Assembly (NCBI GenBank): GCA_034432155.1 | Contig: DAOUCP010000035.1 | Span: 97,371-161,370, forward strand | From: DAOUCP01 sp034432155 | GTDB lineage: Bacteria; Chloroflexota; Anaerolineae; Epilineales; Epilineaceae | Direction: 5' to 3' | DNA: 64,000 bases | Part shown: positions 25,613 to 33,553 of the stretch, in pieces | How the letters are laid out: each line of letters opens with the position of its first letter | Position numbering within the stretch: the first letter of the stretch is position 1 | Made by a program: the position numbers and the translations under genes | The notes under the pieces: generated by a model | The model's input: only the letters and a program-made list of their open reading frames with translations | What the model was told of the DNA's origin: nothing | The model's database searches: none

Positions 25613-27321
25613 CCTAGCCCGGTCAAGGCGACGACGAGCGCAGACAGCAATGCCCACGCGGCAATCCAAAGCGGCCTGAGGGGCGAGGGCGGCGGGAGGC
25701 CAGTGACGTGCACCGCCGCCAGGGTGAGCTGGCCCGCGTCGACCCGCAGCTTGACCGCGTGCTCGCCGGGTGCCAGAGGGGCAACCACCAGCTGTTTCCG
25801 GTCGGCGAGCGCCTGGATGGCCGCCGAGCGGACCTCCTGGTCGACCACCAGGTACAATTCCGGTGGCGGGGCTTCCGCGGCTGGCCCCAGGTCGAGCCGA
25901 AACCCGCTGCCGGCGAAGCTAAACTGGAGCTCGGCGTCCGGTAGCCCAACCCGGACCGGCGCCCCGCCTGGCCCTTGTGCCTCTTGCCACGGCCCGGCGT
26001 AGACAAGTCCCCAGTCATCGGGCCAATGAACGCCCGCCGCCAAGACGACCGGACGCCGGCGGGCCAGCTCCTGCAACGCCCCGAAGACCGGCAGCTCCAC
26101 CCAATCGGGTTCGACCAGCCGGAAGTAGCCCTCGGGTCGCTGATGCCACTCGAAATCGGGCCGACGGAAGAACCAGACGAAGGCCGGGCCGATCCAGGGC
26201 CACTCACGGCCAATGCGCTCGTAGGCGGCCACGGTGTAGCGGGCCCGAGTCGCCTCGGTCACTCGCCCGTAGGGCGCCGGCAATTCCTTGGGCGGGCTGT
26301 CCCAGCCCATTTCGGTAATCCAGACTGGCTTATGGGCATCGCCATGACGCACCATGATGTCACGCGCCAACAGCGGCCGCACGAAATTGGTTCGCTCGCG
26401 GCTCACTCGACAGTCTGTCGGACCGGTCCATAGGCCGAAGGCCTGGACAGCCAGGACATCGAAGTCATCGGCCCAGCCTGCCTCGTAGAGCGCCTCCAGG
26501 TAGGCCAGGTCGTCCATGTTGCGCCCGCCCGCTTCGGTCGTCTGCGCCAAGGCGGCGCTGACGATCACCACGCCCGGGCATGCCCCACGGGCTCGCTTGG
26601 CCGCCAACGCGAGCAGACGGGCGTAGCCGGCTGGATCCACGTCACGCTCGCCCCACTCGGGGTAGATGTTCGGCTCGTTCCAGATTTGGTAGTAGCGGAT
26701 TCGCCCGCAATAGCGTCCCACCACCGTGGCGACGAAATTGCCGAAGTCGCGCCAGTCGTCCGGGGGGCCCTTCTCCCCGGAGGCCGCAGGATCGGCAAAT
26801 GCCCAGTCCGGAGGGTTGTCGAGTCGGACGAGAAGCTCGAGATGATGGTCGCGCGCCAAGTCCACGATGCGGTCGTACTTCTCCCAAGCCACACGCGGCG
26901 GGTCGTTGCGGCGGTCGAGGAAGTCCCCCCGCCCGTGGATCTCGATGTCCTCCCACGGGAACTCTTGCCGCACCCAGCCAAACCCGGCGTCCTTGATGAG
27001 GGCAAGCGAGCGACGAACGTTCTCCGGCTCGACCTCCAACTGCAGGAAAGTGTTCACGCCAAACGGATTCGACCCGCGGTGGGCCAGGACGTCATCCGGC
27101 GCCAAGGCAAGCTCGGGCCCCTGGCGCTCGATCTGAACGAGAGCGATGAGGCCCTTCACACCCTCCCAGACGTTCTCCTCGCCTGTGACGCGCCACAAGT
27201 AGCTGCGGCTGGGCGGCGACAGGACGACCAGCACCCCCAGCGCGACGGCGCCACCGAGCGTCAGGACAAGACGGCGGCCACGCACGAGCGCCGATTCTAG
27301 GCGTTCGACGTCGTGCCGCAA
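25573..27321 (-). CDS. Membrane-anchored glycoside hydrolase-like protein (TIM barrel, clan GH-A type)
   Basis: A 582-residue protein. An N-terminal membrane anchor (about residues 17-35) and a C-terminal hydrophobic segment followed by Arg-rich residues (about 553-575) flank the protein. The central region fits a clan GH-A barrel: FGVNTFLQLE, LIKDAGFGWVRQEFPW, the acid/base Glu216 in YQIWNEPNIYPEWG and the probable nucleophile Glu337 in VWITEMGWDS. A beta-rich domain follows the barrel. It would act on a glycan outside the cell. The first codon is TTG with AGGCAGGA upstream; a GTG at 27285 is an alternative. It is transcribed divergently from rpsU and overlaps the GT39 gene, suggesting a joint role in a surface polysaccharide. 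Confidence 0.8.
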   Translation of the reverse strand: MRHDVERLESALVRGRRLVLTLGGAVALGVLVVLSPPSRSYLWRVTGEENVWEGVKGLIALVQIERQGPELALAPDDVLAHRGSNPFGVNTFLQLEVEPENVRRSLALIKDAGFGWVRQEFPWEDIEIHGRGDFLDRRNDPPRVAWEKYDRIVDLARDHHLELLVRLDNPPDWAFADPAASGEKGPPDDWRDFGNFVATVVGRYCGRIRYYQIWNEPNIYPEWGERDVDPAGYARLLALAAKRARGACPGVVIVSAALAQTTEAGGRNMDDLAYLEALYEAGWADDFDVLAVQAFGLWTGPTDCRVSRERTNFVRPLLARDIMVRHGDAHKPVWITEMGWDSPPKELPAPYGRVTEATRARYTVAAYERIGREWPWIGPAFVWFFRRPDFEWHQRPEGYFRLVEPDWVELPVFGALQELARRRPVVLAAGVHWPDDWGLVYAGPWQEAQGPGGAPVRVGLPDAELQFSFAGSGFRLDLGPAAEAPPPELYLVVDQEVRSAAIQALADRKQLVVAPLAPGEHAVKLRVDAGQLTLAAVHVTGLPPPSPLRPLWIAAWALLSALVVALTGLGWLRRRPRTARAD

Positions 27322-27333
27322 GTCAGTCCTGCC

Positions 27334-27362
27334 TTGGCGAGGGCGCGCTGCGAGGCTATACT
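27334..27362 (+). promoter_or_regulatory. Promoter of rpsU (TTGGCG-N17-TATACT)
   Basis: TTGGCG at 27334-27339 and TATACT at 27357-27362 are 17 bp apart, 48 bp before the rpsU ATG. A GGGGGG-rich ribosome-binding site precedes the start codon. Confidence 0.75.
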
Positions 27363-27410
27363 GACAGTTTGCCGCGCTAGCGAGATTCGACGAAGGGGGG
27401 TGAGAAGCGG

Positions 27411-27605
27411 ATGACGGTGGAACTGAAGCCCGGCGAGAGCTTTGAGAGCCTGCTCAAACGCTTCCGCAAGGAAGTGTCCAAAGCGCGCATCCTAAGTACG
27501 TACCGGCGCAAGCGCTGGTTCACCCCACTCAGCGAAGAGCGTCGCCTGGCCAAGAAGAAGGCCGAGCGCCGCGCCCGTCGGCGATTGCTGCGCAGCAGTC
27601 CCTAA
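27411..27605 (+). CDS. rpsU: 30S ribosomal protein bS21
   Basis: A 64-residue, strongly basic protein matching bS21, a small-subunit protein near the anti-Shine-Dalgarno region that aids initiation. MTVELKPGESFESLLKRF, then LSTYRRKRWFTPLSEERR, and a Lys/Arg-rich helical tail are the family pattern. It has its own promoter and an intrinsic terminator about 60 bp downstream, so it is monocistronic. Confidence 0.95.
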   Translation: MTVELKPGESFESLLKRFRKEVSKARILSTYRRKRWFTPLSEERRLAKKKAERRARRRLLRSSP

Positions 27606-27666
27606 GCGCGGGCGGAGCGCTCGATTCGGGTGCCCCGGGGCGCAGCGCGACCCCCATCGGAACAGC

Positions 27667-27705
27667 CGCCACCCGTCGTCAGGCACGGCGGGTGGCGTTG
27701 TTCTC
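27667..27705 (+). terminator. Intrinsic terminator of rpsU
   Basis: A perfect 9-bp stem (CGCCACCCG 27667-27675, CGGGTGGCG 27689-27697) with a 13-nt loop is followed by TTGTTCTCTT. The reverse strand has a weaker U-tract, so it may also partly stop transcription of the convergent loader gene. Confidence 0.8.
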
Positions 27706-27738
27706 TTGCCAGCACCGGTTCGCCATTGCCAGCCTGGT

Positions 27739-29232
27739 TCACCGTGGTCGGCCGCGTCGGGCAGGCGGCGGACGGTCGGCGTACGATTCGTAGTACGCTG
27801 GCGCGATGATCTCGAAGATGGTGCATAGCCGGGTGTCCAACATGCGCGATCGCAAGCGCGCCGGCACCTCTTCGAGCCGCAGGGCCATGGTGATCACCGT
27901 CGCCAGCCGCGCTGCATAGCGGTAGTTCAGGATCTGGAAGAGCTTCTCCTTTGCCCAAGGGGTCGCACTCTCAACCCCCAGATCGTCCAGCACCAGAAGC
28001 GGGGTCGAGCGGACCTCGTCGAAGCGACGATCGTATTGCACGCGGCTTGTCGGGCTATAGGTAGCTCGCAGGTGATCGAGAAGGTCGGGCACCACCACGA
28101 AGAGCGCTGGCGCACCTACGGCGACTCGCTGATTGGCGATCGCCGCCGCCAGGTGCGTCTTGCCGCAGCCATGCTGGCCCATGAAGACCAGCCAGCCACT
28201 CGGGGCCGCAGCAAACTGGCGCGCCAGCTCGAATGCCCGCTGGGCGTTCTCGGCTAGCTCGCGCCGCAGCACCGTCGCCCGGCTGTCCCAGCTTTCGAAC
28301 GTCAAGCCACGATAGAGGTGAAGAGTTGAGAGCTCGGTGCCCTGGTCAGCCGTTCCGGCGCGGAAATCGAGGGCGCGGATCTCCACCGCTCGCACCAGGC
28401 CGACGTGGCACAGTCGAGAGCGAATCCGGTCGTCGAGATCCTCCAGCCGGCAGTTGGTGGTCACCACGGTGGGCAAACGATTGTTGTACCGATGGTTGAG
28501 CAGTTGGTACAGCTTCTCCGCCGCCCACGGCGTCGGCGCTTGAGCCCCCAGGTCGTCCAGGACCAGCAGTGGTACCTCGCGCACCGCTTCGAAGCGGTCC
28601 TCGTAGCTGTCGGCACTATCATCGGCAAAGGTGGCGCGCAGCTCATCGAGCAGATCCGGCAGCACAACAAAGAGTGCTGGCAGGCCCCTGCGGAGTCGCT
28701 CATTCACGATTGCCGCCGCGAGATGCGACTTGCCACAGCCATAGCCGCCCCGCAAGAGTAGCCAGCCCGACGGGTTGGCGGCGAACTCCCGCGCTGCCTC
28801 GAAGGCCGCCCGGAGACTGAGGACCTGGTCGGGCGAGTTGCCCGGCGCCTCCACCTGGAAGGTCTCGAAGGTCATCTCGGCGAGGGCGGCCATCTGAGCG
28901 AAGCTGCGCACCGACTCCAGCTCACGACGAGCCAGCTCGTCAGCCATGCACCGGCAAGGCACCGCTTCGCTGAAGCGCGGGTCGTCGAGCGGCACATCGA
29001 ACGTCACGTAGCCGATGCCACCGCAAATGGGGCACACTTCGTCTGCGGCAGCCGGCGCACCAACGCCCGAGGCGGCAGGGGCACGTGTCGCCGTGGCCTG
29101 GGGGCCAGCCGTCGCCGGCGAGCGGTCCGGCTCGTCGTCGGCAGGCTTTCGGCTAGCGCCGGATGTAGCGGCCGAATGGGCCCTCCTCAGTTCTTCGGCC
29201 CGTCGCTTCGCCAAGTCGCCGATCGGCTTCAT
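27739..29232 (-). CDS. DnaC/IstB-like helicase-loader protein with two tandem AAA+ modules
   Basis: A 497-residue protein made of an N-terminal low-complexity region, a four-Cys putative zinc site (Cys67, 70, 93, 95) and two consecutive DnaC/DnaI-type AAA+ modules. Module 1 has Walker A GGYGCGKSHLA (Lys168), Walker B LLVLDDLG and sensor 1 VVTTN (Asn260). Module 2 has GQHGCGKTHLA (Lys358), LLVLDDLG, and VITMA where Asn is replaced by Ala450. Both keep an RxRSR-type arginine motif. Each landmark in module 2 is exactly 190 residues after its counterpart. The ATG at 29232 has GGAGG 8 nt upstream. It overlaps the DnaD-like gene by 80 bp in an operon with dnaB, implying a role in loading DnaB. The family normally has one AAA+ module. 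Confidence 0.88.
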   Translation of the reverse strand: MKPIGDLAKRRAEELRRAHSAATSGASRKPADDEPDRSPATAGPQATATRAPAASGVGAPAAADEVCPICGGIGYVTFDVPLDDPRFSEAVPCRCMADELARRELESVRSFAQMAALAEMTFETFQVEAPGNSPDQVLSLRAAFEAAREFAANPSGWLLLRGGYGCGKSHLAAAIVNERLRRGLPALFVVLPDLLDELRATFADDSADSYEDRFEAVREVPLLVLDDLGAQAPTPWAAEKLYQLLNHRYNNRLPTVVTTNCRLEDLDDRIRSRLCHVGLVRAVEIRALDFRAGTADQGTELSTLHLYRGLTFESWDSRATVLRRELAENAQRAFELARQFAAAPSGWLVFMGQHGCGKTHLAAAIANQRVAVGAPALFVVVPDLLDHLRATYSPTSRVQYDRRFDEVRSTPLLVLDDLGVESATPWAKEKLFQILNYRYAARLATVITMALRLEEVPARLRSRMLDTRLCTIFEIIAPAYYESYADRPPPARRGRPR

Positions 29233-29875
29233 CCTCGTTTCCTCCACGGCCTTCGCGGCCCCATCGTTCTAAGACGCGGCGGACATACGACCACTTGCGG
29301 ACGTTGTTGACCACCGCCATCTGGATCGCGTCTTCGATCCACCTCTCCGGATAGGTCGCGGCGGCATCCCGCAATTCGTCGGCCATCATCGGGGTGAGAA
29401 GACCGATGTTGTCCTCATAGAGCGCAAAGATGTTGGGGCGTCCATCCACACCCTCGCCTGCCGACGGCCACACGGGCAGGGTCAGCCCGCCGTCGCGCCA
29501 GCGTTGATACAGCGCCCGACCCTGTCGGCAGTTCACGAACAGCCAGCGCTGGGGGCCGGTCTCGCTCGCGACCTCAGCGGTCAGACACAGGCCCCGATCG
29601 ACAAGGCAATCGATGGCCGCCGTGACCGCTTCCGCGACTTGCTCCTCGGCCACCCCCAGCGAGCGCGCCCCCCGCCGCAGCACCGGGTCGAGCACCAGAT
29701 CCGCCAAGCGCAAGGCCGCTGGCACCCCTCGCGGCCGTCGATGCAAGCGCCACACGAGGTGCAAGAAGGCCTTGATGGCCAGCGGATCCTCGAGCTCGGG
29801 CAGGTAGCGACTGAAGAACAGGTCCGGCACGGGGGTCCAGCGCGCACCGTCTGGGAAGCCACGCCGGCGAGGCAT
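29153..29875 (-). CDS. DnaD-like primosome protein
   Basis: A 240-residue protein. The N-terminal part fits a winged helix (PLAIKAFLHLVWRLHRRP, then a helix-turn-helix-like region to about residue 110). The C-terminal part matches the DnaD/DnaB_2 domain: FALYEDNIGLLTPMMADELR, YPERWIEDAIQMAVVNN and WSYVRRVLERW. DnaD helps assemble the primosome at origins and restart sites. The ATG overlaps the dnaB stop (ATGA), and the 3' end overlaps the loader gene, so all three are translationally coupled. The ATG at 29875 was preferred because the frame upstream lies inside dnaB. Confidence 0.85.
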   Translation of the reverse strand: MPRRRGFPDGARWTPVPDLFFSRYLPELEDPLAIKAFLHLVWRLHRRPRGVPAALRLADLVLDPVLRRGARSLGVAEEQVAEAVTAAIDCLVDRGLCLTAEVASETGPQRWLFVNCRQGRALYQRWRDGGLTLPVWPSAGEGVDGRPNIFALYEDNIGLLTPMMADELRDAAATYPERWIEDAIQMAVVNNVRKWSYVRRVLERWGREGRGGNEDEADRRLGEATGRRTEEGPFGRYIRR

Positions 29876-31230
29876 CAGAACGGGACCTTCTCGGGCGGAG
29901 GGGCAGCCGGGACATCCTCGAACAGCGTCTCCTTGCCGACGAAAACGAGCGGCACCGTGCACGTCTTGCCGTGACGATGCTTGGCAATGTGCACCTGACA
30001 AAGCTGACTGTCGTCCTGCTCCGTGCTGGCGTTGGGTTCAGTATCGCGGTCGAGGAAAATCACAATGTCCGCGTCCTGCTCGATGCTGCCCGAATCCCGC
30101 AAGTCGGAGAGCAGCGGCGCCTTGCTTTTCCGATGTTCGATCGCGCGCGACAGTTGGCTGGCGGCGATGACCGGCACGTTCAGCTCGCGTGCCAGCGCCT
30201 TCAGCGATCGTGAGATCAGACTGATCTCCTGGACCCGGTTCTCGAACGACCGCCCGCCGTGCATGAGCTGCAAGTAGTCGATGCACACGAGGTCGACTCG
30301 CTCGCGGTCGTGCAGCTGACGAACCTTCGTGCGGAGTTCGAACGGCGTAAGCCCGGCGGTATCGTCGATGTAGAGCGGCATCTCCGCGAGCTCCGCAATG
30401 TTGCGCAGCACCAAGTCGAAATCCGACTCGGAGCCGAACCGACCGTTGCGAAGCTCACTGACCGGGATATGGGTGCGCCCCGAAATCAGCCGCAACAGAA
30501 GTTGCTCGCCGGCCATTTCCAGACTGAACACGGCCACCGTGTGGCCCTGGGTGGCGGCGTGGGTGGCCACTGTCAGCAGCCAGCTGGTCTTGCCGGTACC
30601 CGGCCGCCCGGCAATGATGACCAGATCGGAGCCGTGCAGCCCTCCCAGCGCCACGTCCAGCTTCCGGAAGCCAGTCTGCACGCCGCGCGGCACGTGGCGC
30701 TGCTCGCGCGATTGCTCCAGCCTCTCGTGGAAATCCTCCACCAGGCGCACAATGGGCACCAGGTCCCGCCGGCCCTGACGCTCGCTCACCCGAAACAGCA
30801 ACTCCTGGGCTTGGTCGATCAGCTCTTGCGACGTGCACTGGCGCCGGGTGTACGCTAGCTCGGCGATTCCGTCGGCAGTGGCGATGAGGCGACGGCGCAG
30901 CGCCTCGTTCTCGACCATCCCCGCGTAGTGGTCAACGTGGGCGGAGGTCGGCGTTCGCGTGATCAGCTCCGTGAGGTAGGCTTCGCCACCGACCTCAGCC
31001 AACTGCCCCCTCCGCTCCAGCTCCCACTGGACGGTCATGGTGTCGATCGGCTCCTGGCGCTCGTACAGGGCCGTTATGGCACGGTAGATCTTGGCGTGGG
31101 CGGGGCGCGAGAAGTCTTCCGGCTGAAGCTTGGCCGCGACCCGAAGTACTGCCGTGGGATCGAGCAGGAGGGCTCCTAGAACGGATTCTTCCGCCTCGAC
31201 GTTGGCCGGGGCCAGCCTGTCGGTCAGCAT
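29875..31230 (-). CDS. dnaB: Replicative DNA helicase DnaB
   Basis: The hexameric replication-fork helicase, 451 residues. The N-terminal domain begins at PANVEAEESVLGALLLDP and includes TRTPTSAHVDHYAGMV. The RecA-like domain has Walker A GRPGTGKTS (208-216), Walker B LVCIDYLQLM, the SRSLKALARELNVPVIAASQLSR region and the terminal AKHRHGKTCTVPL. No intein is present. The ATG at 31230 matches the usual N-terminus; the open frame further upstream is not family-like. It is followed by the DnaD-like and loader genes with overlapping codons. Confidence 0.96.
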   Translation of the reverse strand: MLTDRLAPANVEAEESVLGALLLDPTAVLRVAAKLQPEDFSRPAHAKIYRAITALYERQEPIDTMTVQWELERRGQLAEVGGEAYLTELITRTPTSAHVDHYAGMVENEALRRRLIATADGIAELAYTRRQCTSQELIDQAQELLFRVSERQGRRDLVPIVRLVEDFHERLEQSREQRHVPRGVQTGFRKLDVALGGLHGSDLVIIAGRPGTGKTSWLLTVATHAATQGHTVAVFSLEMAGEQLLLRLISGRTHIPVSELRNGRFGSESDFDLVLRNIAELAEMPLYIDDTAGLTPFELRTKVRQLHDRERVDLVCIDYLQLMHGGRSFENRVQEISLISRSLKALARELNVPVIAASQLSRAIEHRKSKAPLLSDLRDSGSIEQDADIVIFLDRDTEPNASTEQDDSQLCQVHIAKHRHGKTCTVPLVFVGKETLFEDVPAAPPPEKVPF

Positions 31231-31291
31231 GCGCGTGCAACCTTCTTGCCCTCCGAGGCAGTCCCGGAAGGCGGGGAGAAAACGATGAGGC

Positions 31292-31810
31292 TTAGGTCGG
31301 CTCGTCCGACTCGTCACCCAGGTCGAGATCGAGCTCTTCGATGAAGTCGCGGAACACCTGGAGCTGATCGTCCTCGTCGCCTCGCTCCGGCTGCTCCTCC
31401 TCGTCCTCGGTGATCACCTGGCCGGCACGGTCCATCACGTCCTCGCTCACCAGGATCGGCACCTCGGCGCGAACGGCCAGTGCGATGGCGTCACTGGGAC
31501 GGGAATCGACTTCGATCACCTCGCCGTCGCGGCGGAGGATGATCCGGGCGTAGAACGTTTCCTCGCGCAAGTCGCTCACCTCGATGCGCTCCACCGCTGC
31601 CCCTAAGTGCCCCACGAGGCCGCACAACAGGTCGTGCGTCATCGGCCGGCCCACTTGGGTGCGGTGCAGCCCCATGGTGATCGCCTCGGCCTCGAAGGGA
31701 CCGATCCAGATCGGCAGGTAACGGGGGCCGCTCGCTTCGCGCAACACCACCAGCCGTTGCTGCTGATTCATCAGGCTGACGCGAACACTCTCAACCACGA
31801 CTTCGATCAT
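31292..31810 (-). CDS. Bifunctional nuclease family protein (DUF151)
   Basis: A 172-residue protein of the BFN/DUF151 family, whose plant members cleave DNA and RNA. The family core is intact: RVSLMNQQQRLVVLREASGP, LPIWIGPFEAEAI, RPMTHDLLCGLV, FYARIILRRDGEVIEVDSRP and SDAIALAVRAEVPILVSEDV. The last ~40 residues are very acidic. It is the first gene after a strong minus-strand promoter and lies 61 bp upstream of dnaB, so it may be part of the replication operon. Its bacterial role is not known. Confidence 0.92.
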   Translation of the reverse strand: MIEVVVESVRVSLMNQQQRLVVLREASGPRYLPIWIGPFEAEAITMGLHRTQVGRPMTHDLLCGLVGHLGAAVERIEVSDLREETFYARIILRRDGEVIEVDSRPSDAIALAVRAEVPILVSEDVMDRAGQVITEDEEEQPERGDEDDQLQVFRDFIEELDLDLGDESDEPT

Positions 31811-31851
31811 GCAGCCACTCCTTCCCGGCCAGGCGCGAAACCTGTGGCTCC

Positions 31852-31880
31852 ATTATAGCACCCCCTCGGGTGGTGCCCAA
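31852..31880 (-). promoter_or_regulatory. Promoter of the DUF151-dnaB-dnaD-loader operon (TTGGGC-N17-TATAAT, minus)
   Basis: On the minus strand TTGGGC (31880-31875) and a perfect TATAAT (31857-31852) are 17 bp apart, 41 bp before the ATG at 31810. No other promoter is obvious ahead of dnaB. Confidence 0.75.
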
Positions 31881-31918
31881 CGCTCCTCCGGCGACTGGTA
31901 GGACGCGGCACCGCGGCC

Positions 31919-31924
31919 TATAAT
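31919..31924 (+). promoter_or_regulatory. -10 box of the small membrane protein gene
   Basis: A perfect TATAAT on the plus strand lies 142 bp before the GTG at 32067 and back to back with the DUF151 promoter. The -35 position reads TGGTAG and is weak. Confidence 0.55.
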
Positions 31925-32066
31925 CGGGCTTTCGGTGCTTCGGCTTTCCGTACGGCCCGCTCTGCCCCGGGGCGGCCAGAGGGACAGCCGTCACGGGGCC
32001 GGCCCGTCCGCAAGACGTGCCGACCCAAGCCCCATTCCGGCAGACAACGCCAGTCAGGAGAACAGC

Positions 32067-32438
32067 GTGTGGAACTCGTTGCCCGGTCCCGCCACGGTGG
32101 TGCTGCAATTGGGCGCCATGCTGTGCGGCGCCGCTGTCGGGCTGCTCTACTTGAGCGCACTCGTATGGACCGCTCGTGACATCCGCGCCCGCTCCCGGGA
32201 CGGGCTCATTCGGCTGGCGGCCGTTCTCCTCGTCTTGCTGCTGAACGTCGTCGGCTTGGCCATCTACGTGCTCTTGCGGCCCAGCGAGACGCTCGCGGAG
32301 CGGTACGAACGGGAGCTGATCGAGGAGGTGCTGGCCCGCGAGGTTGCTAGCCGGGTACGGCCTGTCTCCCGTCTCCAGGCCTCCCCTACCGGCCACCGGC
32401 CGTCGGTCGAGCAGCCCCCCACCGACGCTGCTCCGTAA
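32067..32438 (+). CDS. Small two-helix membrane protein of unknown function
   Basis: A 123-residue protein. Two hydrophobic segments (about residues 9-33 and 46-69) are joined by a short Arg-rich loop and followed by a charged helix (SETLAERYERELIEEVLARE). The C-terminal ~40 residues are Pro/Arg-rich and probably disordered. The GTG start has AGGAG at 6-nt spacing; the open frame upstream of it has no membrane-protein character. Similar Chloroflexota proteins often carry a zinc ribbon after the charged helix, which is not seen here. The function is unknown. Confidence 0.7.
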   Translation: MWNSLPGPATVVLQLGAMLCGAAVGLLYLSALVWTARDIRARSRDGLIRLAAVLLVLLLNVVGLAIYVLLRPSETLAERYERELIEEVLAREVASRVRPVSRLQASPTGHRPSVEQPPTDAAP

Positions 32439-32509
32439 CCGCACTTCGGCCTTGCCAGAAGGCGACCGCCAGGGGGAACGGCGGCCACGATCCGCATCAG
32501 GAGAGTGGG

Positions 32510-33295
32510 CTACGGCGGGCTGGCGGTGCCAGCAAGCCCCAACAGGCGGCGGACCTTGAGCTCGAGAGTGGCCCCGTTGGGGAACATGCCCGTGTGCAGG
32601 TCAACGACGGTACCCGAGGGATCCACGAAGTACGTTGCTGGCAGGCCGGCCACTGAGTAAGCGCGCTGCACTTCAATGCTGCTGTCCAAGTCGCCGAACA
32701 GGACGGGGAACGTCAGGGCCATCATCTCCACGAACGCAGAGACGGTGGCCGCGGCCCTGTCCTGGCTCACCTTCTCACCCGCGTTGACAGCCAGGACCTC
32801 CAGGCCCTGGTCCCGATAGGCATCGTAGACGGCCTGAATCCACGGCATCTCATGACGACAGGGTGGGCACCACGTCGCCCAGAAGTTGATCATGATCGGT
32901 TTGCCGGCCAGGTCGCGCAAGGTCACCGATTCCTCAGTCCCCAAGCGGGGCATGGTGAAATCGGGAGCCGGGTGGTAGAGCAGCGGATGGGCTGGCACCG
33001 GCAGATCAAGCGCCTGACTGGAGCCTGGGCTCTCGTCGAAGAACGACGGCGGCAGCACATCGCCGCCCGAGGCACCTGGCACCACCAGACCTTGTCCAGC
33101 GGCGGAAGGAACCGCCGCCGAGGCCTGGCTGCCCGATGCCTGGGGCCCTGCCGCTGCCGTGCGACGGTTCGACATCGCGCGGCCGGCGATGAAGCCGACC
33201 GCCAGCACAGCAATCCCCAGGAGCGACACGGCGATCGGCTGCCAGCCGATCACGATCACTCGCCCTTGGTCGTCGTGTCCGGTTTCGTCTGCCAA
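32510..33295 (-). CDS. Membrane-anchored TlpA/ResA-type thioredoxin-like protein
   Basis: A 261-residue thiol-disulfide oxidoreductase. One N-terminal membrane segment (about residues 19-40) is followed by a Ser/Ala/Gly-rich linker (45-90) and a TlpA-like domain. The active site is FWATWCPPCRHEM (Cys143, Cys146), and the cis-Pro loop GLPATYFVD is intact. It would act outside the membrane, as in cytochrome maturation or periplasmic-type redox relay. The TTG start at 33295 has GAGAGGG 5 nt upstream. It is transcribed away from a DsbA-like lipoprotein gene whose promoter is about 30 bp from its own. Confidence 0.9.
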   Translation of the reverse strand: MADETGHDDQGRVIVIGWQPIAVSLLGIAVLAVGFIAGRAMSNRRTAAAGPQASGSQASAAVPSAAGQGLVVPGASGGDVLPPSFFDESPGSSQALDLPVPAHPLLYHPAPDFTMPRLGTEESVTLRDLAGKPIMINFWATWCPPCRHEMPWIQAVYDAYRDQGLEVLAVNAGEKVSQDRAAATVSAFVEMMALTFPVLFGDLDSSIEVQRAYSVAGLPATYFVDPSGTVVDLHTGMFPNGATLELKVRRLLGLAGTASPP

Positions 33296-33453
33296 CGTGA
33301 CCCTCTCGGTCCAGCGGCTCGAGGATCTGAGACCTGGCCGACCAGCCCAACGCGATGCCACCGAGCGAAGCCCGCGAACCCCTGGCTGGGCCGCAGGCCG
33401 CCACGGGCACCATCTCGCCCCTAGGATCCCCGGCAAGCGGAAAACAGCGTCGC

Positions 33454-33459
33454 AGTATA
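33454..33459 (-). promoter_or_regulatory. Extended -10 box of the TlpA-like gene (minus)
   Basis: The minus strand reads TGCTATACT, a TGn-extended -10 (hexamer 33459-33454). The -35 position is GC-rich and weak, consistent with an extended -10 promoter. The leader would be about 150 nt. Confidence 0.5.
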
Positions 33460-33490
33460 GCACAGGGATCGGCGCTGGCGGACGGGCCAG

Positions 33491-33519
33491 TTGGTGGCGC
33501 GCTTGCCCGCGCCTATAAT
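33491..33519 (+). promoter_or_regulatory. Promoter of the DsbA-like gene (TTGGTG-N17-TATAAT)
   Basis: TTGGTG at 33491-33496 and TATAAT at 33514-33519 are 17 bp apart, 34 bp before the GTG at 33554. An AGGAGA ribosome-binding site follows. It is divergent from the TlpA-like promoter. Confidence 0.8.
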
Positions 33520-33553
33520 CGGCGGCACCGACTTTCCCTAGGAGATTCCTTTC

